Positions 1-11,443 of a DNA stretch of 64,000 bases are shown in pieces (the first letter of the stretch is position 1; the number at the start of each line of letters is the position of its first letter). The notes below the pieces were generated by a model that worked only from the letters and a program-made list of their open reading frames with translations, did no database searches and was not told the origin of the DNA. The position numbers were made by a program, and so were the translations under genes. Origin of the DNA: Malachius bipustulatus (lineage: Eukaryota; Arthropoda; Insecta; Coleoptera; Melyridae); assembly GCA_910589415.1 (NCBI GenBank), contig OU342633.1, positions 4,502,858 through 4,566,857 of the forward strand, written 5' to 3'.

Positions 1-662
1 TGAAGCAATCCAGTTAATCAGGACCGAGGGGGGGGGGTGCCCCTGGATTGCAGCTCTGTGCATATGGTTTTTGTTCTTGCCTTGTCAAAAGTGCCTTCCA
101 CATCAAAGAAAATGGCCAAGGCCCAGTTCCCGTGATGCAGCGCTTTTTCAATTTCTCTAGTCACTGCGTGTAGGGCAGTTTCTATGGATCTTTGCTTCAG
201 GTAAGCATGTTGACCCTTGTGAAACGGGAACTCATGCAGTGTGTTTTCTATCAGGTATCTGTCGACTATCCTTTCTAGCATTTTAAGCATGAAAAATGTC
301 AGACTGATAGGCCTGAATGACTTAGCTAACGTGTAGTCCTCTTTTCCTTGTTTGGGAATGAAGACCACATTTGCTCTCCTCCATGCCTGGGGCACATATC
401 CCGTTGCTAGGCTAGCCCAGAATATGTTTCTCACGCTGGGGAGAATCGTTTCCCGGCCCACCTGCAGCAATGCTGGGAAAATGCCATCAGGTCCTGCTGT
501 CTTGTATGGGCGGAACTCTTTGCTTACCCTTCGTATGACCTCGTCGTTTACCAGATTTTCGGCTAGCTGCCAGTCCGAGGTTGGCTCCGCCCGCCTTTCT
601 GGGTCGACTTGGTCTGTTCCCGGGAAGTGGATTCTGAGGAGGTGCTCAATCTCGTCCATTGA
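1..662 (-). pseudogene. Non-LTR retrotransposon reverse transcriptase fragment (I/R1-like)
   Basis: Minus-strand frame of about 213 residues (18-659) that reads as the N-terminal part of a LINE reverse transcriptase. In order it shows PYKTAGPDGIFPALLQ (RT motif 0), WRRANVVFIPK, SFRPISLT (motif 1), then QHAYLKQRSIETAL and FFDVEGTFDKA, where the first catalytic Asp motif lies. The frame is lost at a run of ten G (29-38), which is a frameshift, and the element leaves the window on the left. Its 5' end abuts another LINE tail at about 660, so this copy is 5'-truncated or was inserted into that LINE. The YADD box is not in the window. The fragment cannot be functional. Confidence 0.8.
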
Positions 663-1130
663 AAAGACGTTTACATACGCGGCTATAAAATACCTGAACC
701 ATTTCAGACTAGACCCATCAACCGTTGGATTCTCTCAGTTCAAATTATATCTGCGGAGACATCTGACAGAGCTGGAACCATATACTTCCATGGATATATA
801 CTGTCTTCCTCACCCCCACTTTTTGTGACTTAACCACCTGAAAATATAGATACTTTTGCTTGATAACATCAGCATCTGGACAACCCCATTTTACGACGAT
901 ATAGTATTTGGAACTATGTATAGGCTAATGCATTAATGTACACTGTCTGTTGTTTGGAGTTTTATTTTTTTGATGTTAAATCGCTTTCTGTTGAATACAG
1001 ATGCGATTTGTGTGAATTGGTATCGTTTCTGTTCACTGAATTTTTTTTTTCTATTACATAACGCTATTGTACTGTTCAATGATTGTTGCAATTTTTGTAC
1101 AATAAAGAGAGATATTATTATTATTAAAAA
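663..1130 (+). mobile_element. LINE 3' end with A+T microsatellite tail
   Basis: The plus strand encodes a short tail typical of the C-terminus of Jockey/CR1-type ORF2 (FTYAAIKYLNHF, FSQFKLYLRRHL) that ends in a stop at about 826. About 300 bp of 3' UTR follow, with an AATAAA signal near 1101 and a terminal (ATT)n/poly-A run at about 1113-1135. The 5' side is cut by the minus-strand LINE that ends at about 660. This is a dead 5'-truncated copy. Confidence 0.6.
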
Positions 1131-1686
1131 AAACTTCACCACTGCATGGCTAAAACATAGTCTACTTGCACCACAGGTGGAACAAGACTTGTTGTTCTCT
1201 CTGTACTCCCGTTGTCCTTCTGTAAAAGCTGCTGCACAGAATACAAAGTGGCCGTAAGAATGTTGGGGGTTGTTTTTCCCTGACAATGTTATTCTAGATA
1301 ATAGTCACTTGTGCAAACATTTATTTATGTAGAGTAAATGTATGTTATGATCACGAACAACTGTCCAGATACCCTCTAAATGTTTTCCTGCTATCATGTC
1401 TGGCAGAAGATTTTATACTTTATTGCATGTTCGAAGATCTGATACCGTAAACGACATAAATTTTTGTAAACAGGTGGATAATTTAGTACCAATAAGAACT
1501 CTGTTTAACTAAGTTGGACAGACATGTCAAGCAAAATATCGAATAAGTTACTGAAGATGAATCGCTTGAAGCATTTGGAAAATGCTGTAGATTCCAACAC
1601 TACATTACCAATAAACAAGCAAAGTATGACATGAAAATGCTTGCTCTGGTAGATTCATGAACGTTTTATATCCATAAATTATTATA
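1131..1686. other. Non-coding stretch, no gene seen
   Basis: AT-rich sequence between a LINE tail and a terminal-inverted-repeat element. Short open frames here are low complexity with no recognisable domain. Nothing else can be supported. Confidence 0.5.
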
Positions 1687-3290
1687 GTACGAGAGCCCAC
1701 GACCAAAATTTTTGTCTCATAGCAATACGACCAAAACCGCATCAAATTAATAGATTCGATTATTCTGAACCCGAAAATCGCAATATCAGAAATTTTCCGT
1801 GTATCGTCCGACCTAACCAAATTTTCAAAAATGTCAAAAAATTTTACCAAACTGTATCATAGCAATCCGTCTGATTTTCAGAATATAGTTAAATGATACC
1901 TCTAAGATATCGAAAATAAGTTTTTCAGACGCCACTAGCGTAGCGTGTACCCGGGAGACCACTTAAAAAAATTAAAAATGAGACAAAAAAAAAGTATCAT
2001 AGCAAAACGTCTGAAAATGATTTTCACGAGTGAATTTGGGTCAGTGTATATGAAATAATCATTTTTCAGAAGAAAATGTGAGCACATTAAATTTTGAGAC
2101 CGTTTTGAAAACGTTAAAAAAATTTACCGATCGGTAACATAGCAATTCCTCTGAAAATTGTTAGACGTGATAAAATAAGTTGTCTAGATGTAGAAAAAAT
2201 TTATATCAGACAAATTCAGTGTAGCACCTTTCTAATCAGACAACTTTTCGATACTCCGAAATTATTCAAAAATCGTATTGAGGCGATTGAAGTCTATGCT
2301 ATTACGAGCCAATGAATAAGTTGCGACCCGTAAATTATTTGATGATGATTAATAAAGAGCTTACCCGAAACCGTCGAACGGAAGTTGAAGGACTTCAATA
2401 AATTGCACAAAAGGAAATTGGGATAAAGTAAAAAAAAAAAAAACTGCTTATTTGGAGACACAAGATGCGAGATGTGTATGTGTTTTTAGTCACTGTCGGA
2501 CGCATAATAATCATCGCCATCATCAAAATCACTTTCCAGATCACGATCAAGTCATCTTCTAAAAAATAAAAATCATTAGTCAAGATCACTCATTTCTTTA
2601 TATGAATGCTGCAGTAAAAGTCATGTTAACTATATGTCCATTGGACCACTTTGTGCTGTTTGGGATGAAGTCACATATGACTTTTTACATTTAATCGTAC
2701 AATAGCAATCTGAATGAGCGGTGTGAGCGTCGTTACAACTGTCAGAATAGCCTGCTGCCGCATGCGCTGTAATGATGCAAGGGACAGGAGCGTAATAAGA
2801 AGTAAATAGCCTTTCTTGCCATAGGATTGTAACAAGCGCCAGGGCGTTTTCCGGGCGACTCCGGAATCGTTCTTTTCGTTTTTGGGATTATAGGCGACAT
2901 CGGAAATGTCTGAAAACAGTATTTTAGCAATCCCGGAAGCCATAAAAAAGTTAAAAAAAAAATTGAACCGGGTTGCTATAATACAGTTCGGCTAAATTTT
3001 TTGACATTTTCAAAAATGCGCTCAGGCCATATGCTACGCGCAAAATGTCTGAAAACAAACATTTTCGTTATAAAATGACAAAATCTATGTACATTTTCAA
3101 TATCAGACGTAATACGATAATACCGTCTGCCTATTTTTTTTGACATAGCAGAAATGGCCTCCCACACAGTTGCTACACTTTTGACCGTTACCACCCACCT
3201 AGTAGGGTTCAGGATCATCTTATCTAACGACTTGATACGGTTTTGGCCTTAAAACGATGATACATGGTTTTGGTCGTGGGCTCTCGTACT
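1687..3290. mobile_element. Non-autonomous DNA transposon with about 23-bp terminal inverted repeats
   Basis: The left end AGTACGAGAGCCCACGACC (from 1687) is repeated in inverted form at the right end (GGTCGTGGGCTCTCGTACT, ending at 3290), and the match continues into CAAAA. No transposase frame is present. The left half contains four imperfect units that start with CATAGCAA at about 1718, 1858, 1998 and 2139, a period of about 140 bp. Each is followed by a CGTCTGA-like motif. Related CATAGCA/GTCTGAAAA words recur in opposite orientation in the right half. Flanks are AT-rich (ATTAT on the left, ATTAG on the right), so the target duplication cannot be read with certainty and the superfamily is undetermined. 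Confidence 0.7.
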
Positions 3291-3831
3291 ATTAGAAATA
3301 TATGCCGAAAAACACCCAGACAGAATAATAGCTACATATTAAAAATGGCTCCAAGTGTACTATATAGAATTGTTTCTTCAATTCATCAACAATGCACAAC
3401 AGCTATTCTACATAATACCCTTGGTGAAGGGTTTGTATGAGACTGTTGATGACTGGACAGAATTTAAAAAAAAAGTCAGAGGGGCGGTTTCACAATAAAT
3501 TTTCAAGTCTTAAGCTTAAAGTCACCTTAAAATTGTTAAAATCAATCATAACCAAATTGAAATCAAACTTGTGAGATTAAAGGTACTTTAAATTTATTAT
3601 GAAATGGGCCCAGAGATAATCGAGATAATCATTGCATTCAAATCCAACAGCTACTGGCGGCAAACTGAAAGTAAACATCACTGAACGTCACTCAATGGTT
3701 ATAGGAGTTGCACCAGTCGCTTTAAAATATTACCCTTAAATGTTTGTAAGTACTTCGCAAGTTCGAATCTTACCTACAATCCTACAATGGGTTGTAATAT
3801 ACTCGTTCTTCCATCTATTCCGAAATTTATA
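3291..3831. other. Non-coding stretch with a weak tRNA-like segment
   Basis: No gene. At about 3700-3782 a GTTCGAATC box stands about 55 bp after GGTTATAGGAGTTG, loosely like the B and A boxes of a tRNA-derived SINE. The match is weak and no cloverleaf is evident. Confidence 0.25.
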
Positions 3832-4893
3832 CAGAATATCTCTAAAAGGTACCACCAACGTTCTACCACAGATTCCCGAGGAAAAAATATGCCGATTTAA
3901 CCGAACTTATCCATGTCCAAAGTTGTACCCTTTTCAAGATACAGCCCTTATAAGGGGGTCAATTAAATACTAATTTTCCAGAATAAGTCAAAAATGGTTA
4001 AAACGAGAAACTTCAAAATTTCACCACCTACTACTATTGGTGTTAAGACCAATAAACTGACGTAGTCTTACAAACATTGACGTACAGGGTGTTCCTATTT
4101 TTGATGTCACGTCTCACGTTTGACCCCAGAACTTTTTTATCCGCACGCCACTGATTAATTTTGTATTTTTTATCTAAAGGTTGAAGTATTACTGAACTTT
4201 TTGCGCCCTTATAAAAATTTTGTATCTTGCATGGTTTCCCCGTCATTAATTTTCAATGATACACCCACAATGCTGAAAACGTATTTGAAAAATGTAATTT
4301 TTACAAAAGGTAAACAAATATTCAAATTAGATTGCGTACAATGATAAGCAGAATCAAACAACCGATAAGACTTATCCTGATATTTAAAGTCATCTTTGTG
4401 AAATAAAATTTAATTAATTTTAAGTAAAAATTACATTTTTCAAATACGTTTTCAGCATTGTGGGTGTATCATTGAAAATTAATGACGGGGAAACCATGCA
4501 AGATACAAAATTTTTATAAGGGCGCAAAAAGTTCAGTAATACTTCAACCTTTAGATAAAAAATACAAAATTAATCAGTGGCGTGCGGATAAAAAAGTTCT
4601 GGGGTCAAACGTGAGACGCGACATCAAAAATAGGAACACTCTGTACGTCAATGTTTGTAAGACTACGTCAGTTTATTGGTCTTAACAATAGTAGTAGGTG
4701 GTGAAATTTTGAAGTTTCTCGTTTAAACCATTTTTGACTTATTCTGGAAAATGAGTATTTAGTTGACCCCCTTTTAAGGGCTGTATCTTGAAAAGGGTAC
4801 AACTTTGGACATGGATAAGTTCGGTTAAATCGGCATATTTTTTCCTCGGGAATCTGTGGTAGAACGTTGGTGGTACCTTTTAGAGACACCCTG
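3832..4893. mobile_element. Palindromic mariner-type MITE (TA target duplication)
   Basis: Near-perfect inverted repeat of 1,062 bp. The arms run from 3832 to about 4300 and from about 4424 to 4893, with a short unpaired centre. The right end reads GAGACACCCTG followed by TA; the left end is TA followed by CAGAATATCTC, a decayed form of CAGGGTGTCTC. Identical 67-residue frames in both arms are only a consequence of the palindrome. No transposase. The ends resemble those of the mariner copy at 44178-46842 (CAGGGTGTCTC), so mobilisation by such a transposase is plausible. Confidence 0.8.
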
Positions 4894-4938
4894 TATATGA
4901 CAGCACTTGTCGTATTAACAGATGATGAGCTGGCTTCT

Positions 4939-4962
4939 GAAAGAAAGAAAGAAAGAAAGAAA
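4939..4962 (+). repeat. (GAAA)n microsatellite, LINE 3' tail
   Basis: Six GAAA units. On the minus strand they directly follow the AATAAAG signal of the LINE at 4939-8100, so they are its 3' tail. Confidence 0.8.
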
Positions 4963-5807
4963 TAATCTTTATTTTTCAATAGAGTACAGTCTGATATAAT
5001 CTACATCAAACGCACTACTATAAATTAAATAGCGTCTCAAGTTAACAAGCAAAAACAACTAATATTCATAAAAATAACAGATTTTAATTAAAATTTACCA
5101 ATACTTATACAAAACAATATTTAACTCTAAATAGTTGAGGTTTCCTTTGCCTCAAACTCATAATTAAAGTACTACCCTAAGCAATAAGGTTCCATATGAA
5201 TTATAATATCTTTAATTTCTTTTTTAAAAACAATCAAGTTGGTAACACATTTCAAGTAGTTTGGCAGTTTGTTAAAAAGATTAATGTAAAAGCCCATGTA
5301 ATAGGGACTTTTTTTCCATCAGTTTCAGTCTGTGCAGCGGATAATTTATATCCAAACTTCTGGTACTATACTTGTGCTCGAAATTATTAACAAGAAATTT
5401 GTTTTTGTTCCTGTACAAAAACAGTAAACATTCAAATATATATAACCCATACACTATCATTAATGAATTTGCTTTGAATACTGTTCTACATGAGTCGCGA
5501 TATTTCATACCCCATATATTACTCTTATAACTTACTTCTGAAGAATAAATATTTCCTGAATACTAGAACTACTGCCCCAGAAAATTATTCCAAACCGCAA
5601 ATGTGACTCGAAATTAGCGTGGTAGACAATAGCCAGTGTTTCCCTATTCATGTATCGACTGATAACTCTTATGCTGTAACAAATTCTGCTCAAGGTTAAG
5701 CACAGTTTTTCGATATGTTTGGTCGAATCTAAAAACTCATCAACAATTATTCCAAGAAATTTTGTATCATTTACAATTTGGATGCTGGTGTCTCTTATAT
5801 ATGGATG

Positions 5808-6593
5808 TTAACTTGGTATTTCTATTTTATTTTGCTTTGTGTGAAAAATAATTATGTTTGTCTTGGTTGCATTGATCAACAATTTATTTTTTTTAAACCA
5901 GTGATTTGTTTCTGAGAAGACAGTACAACATCTCGATTCAACTTCAGGTAAGGTTCTTGCACTGATCAATAAATTGGTATCATCTGCATAGCTGTCATCT
6001 GCCATATCGCACAGATCATTTACATACAACACAAATAAAAGAGGCCCGGCTATGCTACCCTGTGGTATTCCACACGTACTATTCTTCAAGCTAGATTTGT
6101 AGCTCTGATTTCCCTTTTCTATAACTACCAACTGCTTTCTACCTGCCAAGTATGACTTACACCACTCAAGGGCAACACCTCGTATTCCATATCTGTCTAT
6201 TTTTAGTAGCAATAGATCATGATCTAGACAGTCGAATTTCGACAAGTCAAGGAACATTCCAACTGAAAGATCATTATTTTCTATGTGATTTATGATTGCC
6301 TGAGTGAAGTGAAAAACTGCCGTCTGAGTTGATTTTCCCTTAATGTATCCATGTTGGAAATCTTGAAGTAACTGACAAGAATTCATAAATTTTACTATTC
6401 TAGTACACATGGCCATTTCAAAAACTTTTGAAAAGCTGGGTAACAGACTAATTGGCCTGTAGTTTCCCATGCTCTTCATATCACCCTTTTTATGTACTGG
6501 TTTTATAACTGACAACTTGAGTTGCTCCGGAAATATGCCATATAGGAAAGAGTTGTTTAGTACATGGCAGAGGACTGCACTGACGCTCTCCAA
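5808..6593 (-). pseudogene. LINE reverse transcriptase domain
   Basis: A 261-residue frame with NYRPISLLPSFSKVFE (motif 1), MFLDLSKFDCLDHDLLL (the region carrying the first catalytic Asp), GIPQGSIAGPLLFVLYVNDL and SYADDTNLL, which holds the YADD catalytic pair. All three catalytic acids are present, but the upstream linker and C-terminus lie in other frames. The domain is recognisable but not part of an intact ORF2. Confidence 0.9.
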
Positions 6594-7383
6594 TGCATGA
6601 TTTAATGATTAGACTTGTGGGAATTTCATCAATGCCGCTACGGTGTTTATTTTTCAGCTTGCATGCAATCTGTATTATTTCCATTGGAGTCACTGGTGTT
6701 ACAAATATCGATTGTTTATTAATATTAATTTTGCAATCAAAAGGTTTCTGCTCCATGTCTTTTAATAGTTCAGGCACAATGCCCAACAGGTATGTGCTGT
6801 AGTCCTCAGCTATGGGTCCGACCATCACCCTCAATCAGGCAATCTGATTTGCGAGAGTTTACTCCTGTGATTTCATTGCAGATTTCCCACATGCTCTTAG
6901 TTTTATTGTCTGACAGTTTGATTCTGTTTTCATCATTTTTGCCTTTGATTCCCTCAACATCGAATCGTATTCCTTTTTTATTACTTTGTACTGGATTTTA
7001 TATCGATCGTCTTGTTCCGACAATGTCAACAAAATATCTAGCTTCTTTTTACATTCAGCAACTTTACTATTAAAGGCGATTTTCATGTTACTTTTACTTG
7101 ATTTAACCCGTACCAATGGGAAACATTCATCAAATATGTGTAAGAAGGAAGTCAGAAATGAGTTTCACTGCTTATCAACATCTGACCTTTCAACTTCATA
7201 GACATCATCCCATGCTGTTCCTCTTCAAGTTTCAATTTAAAGTTACATTTGTTTGCTTCGTTGAAGGATCTTCTATTTACAGTTTGAACTGATTTGTGGA
7301 AATGTGTGCTAAATGTAAATTTTTGGGCTGTATGATCAGAAATACCTGCATTCAGTACCGTTCCCTCATGCATTCCCGGATAA

Positions 7384-8003
7384 TTAGTTAATATGTATGT
7401 TATCTATACAGCTTTTGGAATGTGCTGTTATTCGTGTGTACTCATGGACAGTTAAATATACATTATATGAGCTTATCAATGACACTAGGCTACTTTTGTA
7501 ATTATTTGAGTCTTTCATTTCAATGTTGAAATCCCCAACAATAAACGTGAGTTTATTTTCTTCAAAGGTATTAGCTAATGTTTCCTCCAGTTTATCAAAA
7601 AATACTGCCAAGTTTCCCCTACCTGGTCGGTATATTGTTACTATACAATGATTTTTTGAGACTTTTCTATCGTAAATTCAGCTGCAGAACATTCAAACTG
7701 ACCAATCATTGACAAATCACAAATTTTCTGAAGAACCCTAAATTCTATATTTTTCCTGCCTTTCCTGCCATATATGGCAGAACCACCATGATGTTCCTCT
7801 TCTCTGCAAAATGATGACACTAACTCGAACTGATCAATTCCAGTTACACTTATTTGTTCTTCAGAAAGCCAATGTTCTGTTAAACACAGGAAAATACATT
7901 CTCGGTTGTGTGAAATTAAATACTCTATTGCTTCTACACTATTACTTAATGATCTTAAGTTTTGGTGAATTATGCTCGCCTTTGATTTGATATTCCCATT
8001 CAT
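7384..8003 (-). pseudogene. LINE AP-endonuclease domain (two frames)
   Basis: Two consecutive minus-strand frames. The first (8003-7641) has HQNLRSLSN, CLTEHWL and EEEHHGGSAIY, typical of the N-terminal half of a LINE apurinic-type endonuclease that nicks the target DNA. The second (7611-7384) has FIVGDFNIEM, the conserved GDFN motif, then SKSCIDNI. A frameshift at about 7630 separates them. Confidence 0.85.
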
Positions 8004-8100
8004 TTCTGGTAATTTGGGTGTGGTATTCCTAAAAAATTTACATTGGGTTCTTCCGGGTTCCTATTAACTCTATTCGCTCTGAAATTGTATCTTCTTACAA

Positions 8101-8491
8101 CAATAAACAATGTATTGACATTGTTAATTATTATTTATATTGTTTAAAGAATTATTTTGCTCCTAAATATTTCCATATTATTTTTTGTTGATTTATATCT
8201 AAATACAACGGATTAAAACTTCTATAAATTCAGCTTTATTCTTCAGCTACAATTTTCAATTCAGATTTCTCACGTATACAAAACTGACATAAGGCATAGC
8301 CAAAAATCGTTTCTGCACTGGTTTGATGCAAGCAATAGTGATGGGCGGTAACTGAGAACTCACTGTGCTAAAATAATGATGGGTAAAACAGTCGCTTTGT
8401 AGTAATCTGCAGGGTCGCCATGTAGTAAACTCGCATTATCGCCATGTGATAAGCTTGTAGGGTTAAGCCATGTGGTAAACTGGGATTGCTA
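8101..8491. other. Non-coding stretch
   Basis: AT-rich sequence without a recognisable gene. It contains short near-repeats of the form CATGT(A/G)GTAAAC at about 8410-8480, of unknown meaning. Confidence 0.4.
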
Positions 8492-8682
8492 GGTGTACAT
8501 AAATTTTCACGAAAATATCTTGATTGTTATCAGAGTTACAATTAAAAAACGATTTTTTTCTTGACACCCTGTAGTTAAAAAGTTGAGCCTCTTAGGACAT
8601 ATATTTGTACTTACTTTTTTTCTTAAAATGATCTAATCAATCACCCCCTGAATTTTCTTCGGTTTATTTTAGATACACCCTG
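8492..8682. repeat. 191-bp mariner-type MITE, copy 1
   Basis: It starts after TA with GGTGTACATAAATTTTCACG and ends GATACACCCTG before TA. A second copy of the same length lies in the same orientation at 16772-16962. The right end is the CAGGGTG terminus shared by many elements here. Confidence 0.7.
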
Positions 8683-9027
8683 TATATCGCTGGTTCAATG
8701 CCAACGTATTGCTTACCCTTAGTCAGCATTATTGCAAGGTCGGTACCTGCCAGGGTTACCGTTTTGTCATTAAACATTATTTATCTATGTCAGTGTAATA
8801 TTGCAACAACACTTATTCTCATAGCAAGATAGTTAATTATTAATTGACTCTAAAATTATTAAAATTACTTATTGGAAAATAAGATTTCCTTGCTAATAAT
8901 CTTAACTGGTCCATGACAGTTAAACTTTTTAGTTTAACTGTCATTTACTTTTAAACAGTTAAAAGACTTTTTAAACAGTAATTAAAGTTTCATTGAATAA
9001 AAAATTGTCTTGTTAAGCTCGTAGGAA
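8683..9027. other. Non-coding stretch
   Basis: No gene or repeat could be supported. AT-rich, with runs of TTAAAC/GTTTAA words at about 8920-8990. Confidence 0.4.
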
Positions 9028-9163
9028 AAGTATAGTGTGACACACGTGCACAAAAGCAATTTCTCACTCTTGTAAAATGCGACTTCGTCTCGTAGCAACA
9101 CTTTCACACTGGTGAGAAATATGCTACTTTGTGCACTTGTTTCACAATAATATACTATTTTAT
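9028..9163. mobile_element. Small MITE
   Basis: An inverted repeat of about 135 bp. GTGTGACACACGTGCACAAA at the left is matched by GTGAAACAAGTGCACAAAG read from the right, and both arms contain TTTCTCAC. Flanking TA dinucleotides are compatible with a TA duplication. Confidence 0.55.
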
Positions 9164-10035
9164 CTCATTCTCTCTCAAAACTCTTTACTTACCACTAAAT
9201 ACTTGCCAATTATTAATAGAAGACCTTTTTTAAGGAATAAAAGTACCCTTAAACAAATGCCCTAACGAGTGTAGAAAAAAGATACAGGGTGTTGAATATT
9301 GTTTTTTTTTTTTTCAGAGAATAGTTTGGGCATTTTTCAATGCTTTAATTTTGAATCAAGAGGTTATTTATTATAATTTGGAGCAAACAAAACGGACAAT
9401 TTTTTGGAAAAATATCGCTCTGTCTAATACTAAATAAAACTAAAACCAATAAGTAATTATTTTTTAAGAATAACTATTTCATTTAATAGTAATATTTTTA
9501 GCTGTATGTATTGGTTACTCGGTGCCATAAAGAATAATTATTGCCCTGACCTCTGTGACTTTTTGTTTTTGAAGTTTTTTTCCTTTGACAAAACCCTCTT
9601 TTCCATGATTTTGAGTATATAATTTCAAATAGTGGTAATAGACAATAATTATTATTTAAAATTATTATTGCTGTGGAAAAAGTTGCTGACAATAACTACT
9701 AGGTACTGTTAATTAAATGTAATGTCTATTTCAGCACAGATGAAGGTAATAAAGAATATCGGAAGTCTTGATTAATTAAATACATACCTAGTTTTAATTT
9801 TGGCCTATCGGTCAATTTTCCCTAAGAATATTGATTATGTCATACTAATATTATCAGATTTTTGCTTAATTTTATCGCTCTTAAAATTTCAGTTAACACG
9901 TGTTTCATTTACCATCTAATTCTTAACGATATTCTAATTATATTTTTTTATAGTGAAATACATTTAACTGATAATTTGAGAGTGGAATTTTGAAACTGTA
10001 TTCGTTTAATTTTATATTTCTTAAATAATTTCTAG
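9164..10035. other. Presumed 5' intron of the host gene
   Basis: AT-rich non-coding sequence that ends in TTAAATAATTTCTAG, the acceptor of the exon at 10036. No promoter could be identified. The only exon-like element inside is the possible 11-nt exon at 9735-9745. Confidence 0.4.
9735..9745 (+). CDS. Possible 11-nt microexon of the host gene
   Basis: CACAGATGAAG is bounded by TATTTCAG and GTAATA. If spliced to 10036 it would end with one base of a codon, as the next exon requires, and would encode Thr-Asp-Glu-Asp across the junction. Microexons this short are rare, so this rests only on splice signals and phase. Confidence 0.2.
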
Positions 10036-11443
10036 ATAAATCGAAGAATAGAAGAAAACGGAAAAGATTTTTTGAAGAAAATACTAAAAGTGGCTGTTCA
10101 AGTTCAACCAGAGACACTTTTAGTGATTTTGAAGAACCGCTCGATTATGAGCCTTCAACTCTCGAAATTGATACTAGGGAAGAATCCTATTACTGTGTTA
10201 AAAGGCCTAAAATAAGTCCAAGGACGACATCGGTTATTAAAAGACAAATTATTGAAAATACGAATATTCCTATAGTGAAGCTGTCAAATATTAATTCTGA
10301 TCTTTTACCAAGGAAAAATAAAAGTTCCAACTCTAATCTAGAAATGGAAGAAGACTCAGAAGAGAACACCCCATTATGTCAGGTTAAGGAAAAGTCTCGA
10401 CTTGATCATCAAAGGGATTTTCAAGATGAAGGAAGCACATCTTCAAATAATTATGAATCTGCCAGTCTGTCTTCTGAAAACTGTGTAAATTCCAGAGAAA
10501 CAGAAAATCAAATAATGAAACATTACTCTCAAGATCAAGGTATGCAAGGTAACCCTCCAGTACATGGAAATAATTATCTGAATAATGATAGTAGAACTGC
10601 TGTACGAGTTAAGAAAAACTTGCAAGTAAAAAAAAAAAATTTTGTCAAGTCTCATGAAGTAATAAAAAAGAGTATTCAGAATAGTTGTAGAAATGGTCGA
10701 AAAGTTGATTATTTTCACATACCTGGTCAAATGGAAGAAAATAGTGAAACTGATATAAATTTAAGTCATTCTGCAACTAATTCAAAGAAACCTTATCCCC
10801 AAAGTACATCTCCGAATTCATGTTCAAAAAAAATTGATCCAGTAAATATTTCCATTAAAGTTTCTACTGTAGATAATCAAAGATTCATAACAGGTGGCGA
10901 AAGACCACAGAAAAATGATGAAGGTTTCGATGATAGTCATTCTAACGTAAACAATGATAGACGTGCTGAAAGCACAGCGACGAGCAGTTCAACCGCATGC
11001 TCATACCACTCGGATGAAGAGTTATGCTCATACAACTCTGATGAAGAGATCGATTCTCCCCTATCAATGAGTTCAGAACAAATTGAATCTCAACTTGAAC
11101 TTGAACCAGAAGAACTGGAACAATCTGGTCGTTTAACTTCAGGTGCCAATATGAAAACACATTACAAGGTTATACCAACAACTAAGGGCAGTCAGCAAGA
11201 TTATCTACATTCCACTGAAGCTCAGTTGAATACTCGATTACAAAAACCTGATCAATACTTCGACAATGGGAAATTTTCAAACCGCAAGTGGACTTCAAAA
11301 AGTGAATTGGATGACAAAGTTTGCAGGGTATTACTTCAAGATTCAAAATTTTTGGTTCTTGGCATGAGAGGTAAATGGTCGATAACGACACCCATTATGA
11401 TTGATGCTACATCTGACTTCGAAATTCCAGATATTCTTGAAAG
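10036..11443 (+). CDS. Host gene exon: acidic and Ser-rich N-terminal region
   Basis: A 1,408-bp exon between the acceptor AATTTCTAG and the donor GTATTT. Open throughout, it enters with two bases completing a codon and leaves with two bases of the next (phase 2). It encodes about 469 residues: a basic start (NRRKRKRFFEEN), then a long hydrophilic low-complexity region rich in Ser, Asn, Asp and Glu with a short internal duplication (HSDEELCSYNSDEEIDSP), then a more ordered end (DDKVCRVLLQDSKFLVLGMRGKW). No enzyme motif is visible. I do not recognise the family from this exon. An apparent start at 10275 is GTG; the frame is open on both sides of it, so it is not a start. Confidence 0.8.

Larger units (their letters stand above)
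4939..8100 (-). mobile_element. Jockey/CR1-like LINE, decayed
   Basis: About 3.2 kb of a non-LTR retrotransposon read on the minus strand. From 5' to 3' it holds the end of ORF1 (about 8100-8004), an AP-endonuclease (8003-7384), a linker (7373-6490), a reverse transcriptase (about 6834-5808) and a C-terminal region to about 5160, then a 3' UTR, AATAAAG and a (CTTT)n tail at 4939-4962. Stops and frame changes separate the parts. Target duplications were not identified. It resembles the LINE at 53830-57300 in its endonuclease and C-terminal region. Confidence 0.85.

Noticed and set aside
3690..3785. tRNA-like boxes
   Set aside because: B box imperfect and no cloverleaf; insufficient for a SINE or tRNA call.
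4043..4685. Identical 67-residue frames on opposite strands
   Set aside because: Palindrome arms of the MITE at 3832-4893; no coding evidence.
10443..11391. Minus-strand frames opposite the host exon
   Set aside because: Shadows of the plus-strand exon with low-complexity composition.
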